NCBI GenBank assembly: GCA_020846255.1
Contig: JADLEH010000104.1
Coordinates: 1-42,927 of the forward strand
DNA length: 42,927 nucleotides
Reading direction: 5' to 3'
From: Propionibacteriaceae bacterium
GTDB taxonomy: Bacteria; Actinomycetota; Actinomycetes; Propionibacteriales; Propionibacteriaceae
Part shown: positions 41,104 to 42,927 of the stretch, in pieces
How the letters are laid out: every line of letters begins with the position of its first letter
Position numbering within the stretch: the first letter of the stretch is position 1
The notes under the pieces: generated by a model
The model's database searches: none
Told to the model about the DNA's origin: nothing
The model's input: only the letters and a program-made list of their open reading frames with translations
Program-made: the position numbers and the translations under genes

Positions 41104-41267
41104 GAGGACGAGTGGCTTCGCCGGCGGCAGCCGCTGGACCCGGGGGGAGCGCTGGACGACTGGTCGGCGCGGACCGGGAGGGGCAGCGACCAGCCTCCCG
41201 ACGGCCCGGGTAGCCACGGGCCTTGGCTGGGCCTCCTACGCTGGGCGCTGGTAATCAAGGGGGTGGG

Positions 41268-42188
41268 ATGCAGCCGATCACGGAACCGCCGGCCAGCAAG
41301 CGTGGCCTGGTCGACCGGATGGCGATCGTCCTGTTCGTCGGCGTCGTCGCCGTCACCGTTGGCGGAGCAGCGGTCCTCACCACCTACCTGAACCGGATCG
41401 GGGACGTGGCCGAGGGGCTGCAGCGGGTGGAGGCGCTCGGCGCCTACGACGGCCGCCCCGAAGCTGTCGTGATCGACGGGGCGGAAGCGGTCAACTACCT
41501 GCTGATGACCACTGACAGCTTCGGCGAGCTGCAGTCGGTGCTGATCGCGCACCTGTCCGCATCCCGACGCAACCTGACCCTGATCGCCCTGCCGCCGGAC
41601 CTGCTGCCGGTCGACGGCTCCGGCAGGACGCTCGCGGAGAGCTACCCGCTCGACCCGCTGCGGACGGCCCGGGATGTCGAGGCGTTGACCGGCTCCCGGA
41701 TGGACCACCAGATCCACCTGGACGTCGACCGGTTTGCGCTGGTCGTCGACACCCTCGGCGGCCTCGAGTTGGCGGGCGGCCGGCTCACCGGGCCCCAGGT
41801 GGCCAGGTACCTTGCCGGCACCGGCGACACCCTGGACCGGTCCGAGCGCACCGCGGAACTGCTCCGGGTCGCACTGTCCCGGGCATCGATGGGCTCAGCA
41901 CTCACCGACCCGAACCGCTTCGACAAGGTGATGAACGCCCTGACGCCCTGTGTGATCGTCGACGAGGGCCTCACAGCTGACGTGATCCGCGACACCATGG
42001 TGGAGTCGCGAGTACAGGCCAGGGAGATCGTCACCTGGCCGCTGCTGGCCGACAGCACCCCGGAGGGCGCCCAGGCCGCACCGGACAGCCTGCGCAACCT
42101 GCGGACAGCCCTCGCGAACGACAGCTTCCCGGTGTCCACCCTCACCGGCAAGCAGGCGCAGCAGCCGTCCCCCGAACCCACCCGCTGA
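41268..42188 (+). CDS. LytR-CpsA-Psr (LCP)-like protein with degenerate active site
   Basis: ATG 41268 follows AAGGGGGTGGG, giving 306 aa. A short cytoplasmic tail, one transmembrane helix (about 18-40) and an extracellular LCP-like domain are seen: AVNYLLMTTDSFG, LTLIALPPDLLPV, MDHQIHLDVDRFALVVDTLGGLEL. LCP enzymes attach glycopolymers to peptidoglycan. Here the usual PRD arginine is replaced (ALPPDL) and the RSDT segment is LQSV, so phosphotransfer activity is doubtful. It could be a substrate-binding or regulatory paralogue. A TACGCT -10 candidate lies at 41237-41242. Confidence 0.72.
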   Translation: MQPITEPPASKRGLVDRMAIVLFVGVVAVTVGGAAVLTTYLNRIGDVAEGLQRVEALGAYDGRPEAVVIDGAEAVNYLLMTTDSFGELQSVLIAHLSASRRNLTLIALPPDLLPVDGSGRTLAESYPLDPLRTARDVEALTGSRMDHQIHLDVDRFALVVDTLGGLELAGGRLTGPQVARYLAGTGDTLDRSERTAELLRVALSRASMGSALTDPNRFDKVMNALTPCVIVDEGLTADVIRDTMVESRVQAREIVTWPLLADSTPEGAQAAPDSLRNLRTALANDSFPVSTLTGKQAQQPSPEPTR

Positions 42189-42195
42189 GCGCGGC

Positions 42196-42201
42196 TAGGC
42201 T
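42196..42201 (+). promoter_or_regulatory. Leaderless-type -10 box of the DLW-39-like gene
   Basis: TAGGCT lies 6 nt before GTG 42208 and 7 nt after the LCP-like gene stop. Confidence 0.45.
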
Positions 42202-42207
42202 TCGGGT

Positions 42208-42333
42208 GTGAAGAACCTGCTCGGAGTCACAGTGCTGCTGGCCGGAGCGGCTTGGGCCGCCTGGTGGTACTGGCAGTCGGCGAACCAGGCCAACGCCGAG
42301 GCCTGGGCAGCGGGCACGGACCGCATCGACTGA
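42208..42333 (+). CDS. DLW-39-family-like small membrane protein (41 aa)
   Basis: The gene is too short for the ORF track. GTG 42208 gives MKNLLGVTVLLAGAAWAAWW, a single hydrophobic helix, then a polar tail ending EAWAAGTDRID. The size, the one-helix layout and the ending resemble the actinobacterial DLW-39 family (DLWAEATD-type ending), which is often encoded near tRNA-Ala. Here tRNA-Ala lies about 470 bp away but on the opposite strand. Function is unknown. The assignment rests on pattern memory, so it is moderate. Confidence 0.6.
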   Translation: MKNLLGVTVLLAGAAWAAWWYWQSANQANAEAWAAGTDRID

Positions 42334-42367
42334 GCCCAGCAGGCCGGGAGCACGCCACGGCTGCCGC

Positions 42368-42775
42368 CTACTCCAGGAAGTCGTCGATCGGCTGTTCGGT
42401 GCTCAGGACTGCTCCTAAGGCCTCGCCCACCGCAACCGCCTGGTCGAGCGGGTCGGCCATCGTGTTGAGCCGGTCGTGCAGCCCGGGGTCGGCGGATGCC
42501 GCCCAGGCGAGCAGGTCGATGGTCTCGAAGTCGACCTGGATCGGGTCCCCGTGCCGGTCGAAGCTCACGATCAGTCGCAGGCTGGCCGGCGGCCAGGCCG
42601 AACCGTAGGACTCCTCGATGCCGAGTTCGGGGTTGGCGCGGACGAAGGACTCCGGCTCGGCCTCGAACAGCACGGCTGTCTCGCCGTCCTCACCCTCGGT
42701 TGTCGAGGCGAAGGCGAAGCCGTAGGGCGCAAGCTCGTCGGTCAGGACGTCGGGGTACTCGTCCGGGATCTCCAT
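42368..42775 (-). CDS. Hypothetical acidic protein (135 aa)
   Basis: No domain is recognised. The 135-aa product is acidic and soluble with alternating strand and helix prediction (LRLIVSFDRHGDPIQVDFETID, then DPLDQAVAVGEALGAVL). Codon usage is like the neighbours. TAACGT on the minus strand lies 6 nt before ATG 42775, consistent with a leaderless transcript. It lies immediately downstream of the minus-strand tRNA-Ala. Confidence 0.65.
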   Translation of the reverse strand: MEIPDEYPDVLTDELAPYGFAFASTTEGEDGETAVLFEAEPESFVRANPELGIEESYGSAWPPASLRLIVSFDRHGDPIQVDFETIDLLAWAASADPGLHDRLNTMADPLDQAVAVGEALGAVLSTEQPIDDFLE

Positions 42776-42806
42776 GGAAAGACGTTAGCCGCCCTCGGCG
42801 ACGGAG

Positions 42807-42879
42807 TGGAGCATAGGGGACTCGAACCCCTGACATCAGCCTTGCAAAGGCTGCGCTCTACCAACTGAGCTAATGCCCC
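42807..42879 (-). tRNA. tRNA-Ala (anticodon TGC)
   Basis: The 73-nt minus-strand sequence folds as a standard cloverleaf: acceptor GGGGCAT/ATGCTCC, D arm GCTC/GAGC, anticodon stem CAGCC/GGCTG around loop TTTGCAA, 5-nt variable loop, T arm AGGGG-TTCGAGT-CCCCT. The acceptor has the G3-U70 pair that identifies alanine tRNAs, and the discriminator is A. CCA is not encoded. Confidence 0.97.
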
Positions 42880-42927
42880 GCGCTGCGACATTCTCGCACC
42901 AGCCGCGCGCCCGGCCAAAACCGGAGG

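Overview
The window looks like chromosomal DNA from a high-GC actinobacterium. It is probably a Propionibacteriales/Propionibacteriaceae-like organism, but that placement is inference. Supporting signs are the strong G/C bias at third codon positions, frequent GTG starts, many TANNNT -10 boxes placed 6-7 nt before start codons (leaderless genes), and typical actinobacterial families: GPGG-motif and DLW-39-like small membrane proteins, ANTAR regulators, an SigF/SigB-class sigma factor and NYN-LOTUS proteins. No CRISPR array, prophage, integrase or intact IS element was seen.

Layout. (1) 1-225: 3' end of a thioredoxin-like gene. (2) 226-11948: a carbohydrate/ester utilisation locus. A sugar-type ABC importer (lipoprotein and two permeases) is followed by a type-B carboxylesterase, an aldehyde dehydrogenase and a crotonase-family protein. 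A convergent LacI regulator comes next, then a divergent GH51 arabinofuranosidase plus methylmalonate-semialdehyde-type dehydrogenase. Palindromes TACAACGTTGTA (or near-identical) sit at both promoters, so one LacI protein probably controls both arms. A coherent but untested reading is import and cytoplasmic de-esterification and de-arabinosylation of an acylated (for example feruloylated) arabino-oligosaccharide. (3) 12193-18771: secreted SGNH hydrolase, acidic stress-type protein, secreted GH25 muramidase, NYN-LOTUS protein, AEC transporter, SRPBCC protein and tandem-ACT protein. (4) 18860-22885: a stress/signalling cluster with a GPGG small membrane protein, CsbD, a hybrid histidine kinase ending in an RNA-binding ANTAR domain, and an SigF/SigB-class sigma factor. 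Clear GTTT-N15/16-GGGTA promoters precede csbD and the acidic 98-aa protein.

(5) 23082-27918: EamA transporter, P2-type cation ATPase, Dps and a DUF456 membrane protein. (6) 28052-30438: cobalamin lower-ligand/nucleotide-loop genes cobT-cobS, and cobU facing them. cobU is divergent from glutaminase across only 27 bp carrying two back-to-back leaderless-type promoters. (7) 31445-38737: APH-like phosphotransferase, a long perfect-stem inverted repeat, L-lactate dehydrogenase, and a TetR regulator divergent from an export operon. That operon encodes an MMPL transporter fused to a degenerate ABC ATPase-like domain, plus a YhgE/Pip-type protein. Two overlapping 19-bp direct repeats lie in the TetR/MMPL intergenic region. 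(8) 38776-42879: PlsC-like acyltransferase, a sigma-region-4-like protein, conserved unknowns, a degenerate LytR-CpsA-Psr-like protein, a DLW-39-like peptide and tRNA-Ala(TGC).

No gene-free stretch exceeds 300 bp. The longest is 8549-8842, the lacI/abfA divergent region, which holds a LacI-type operator and promoters. Residue and motif assignments come from reading the translations; no database search was possible.
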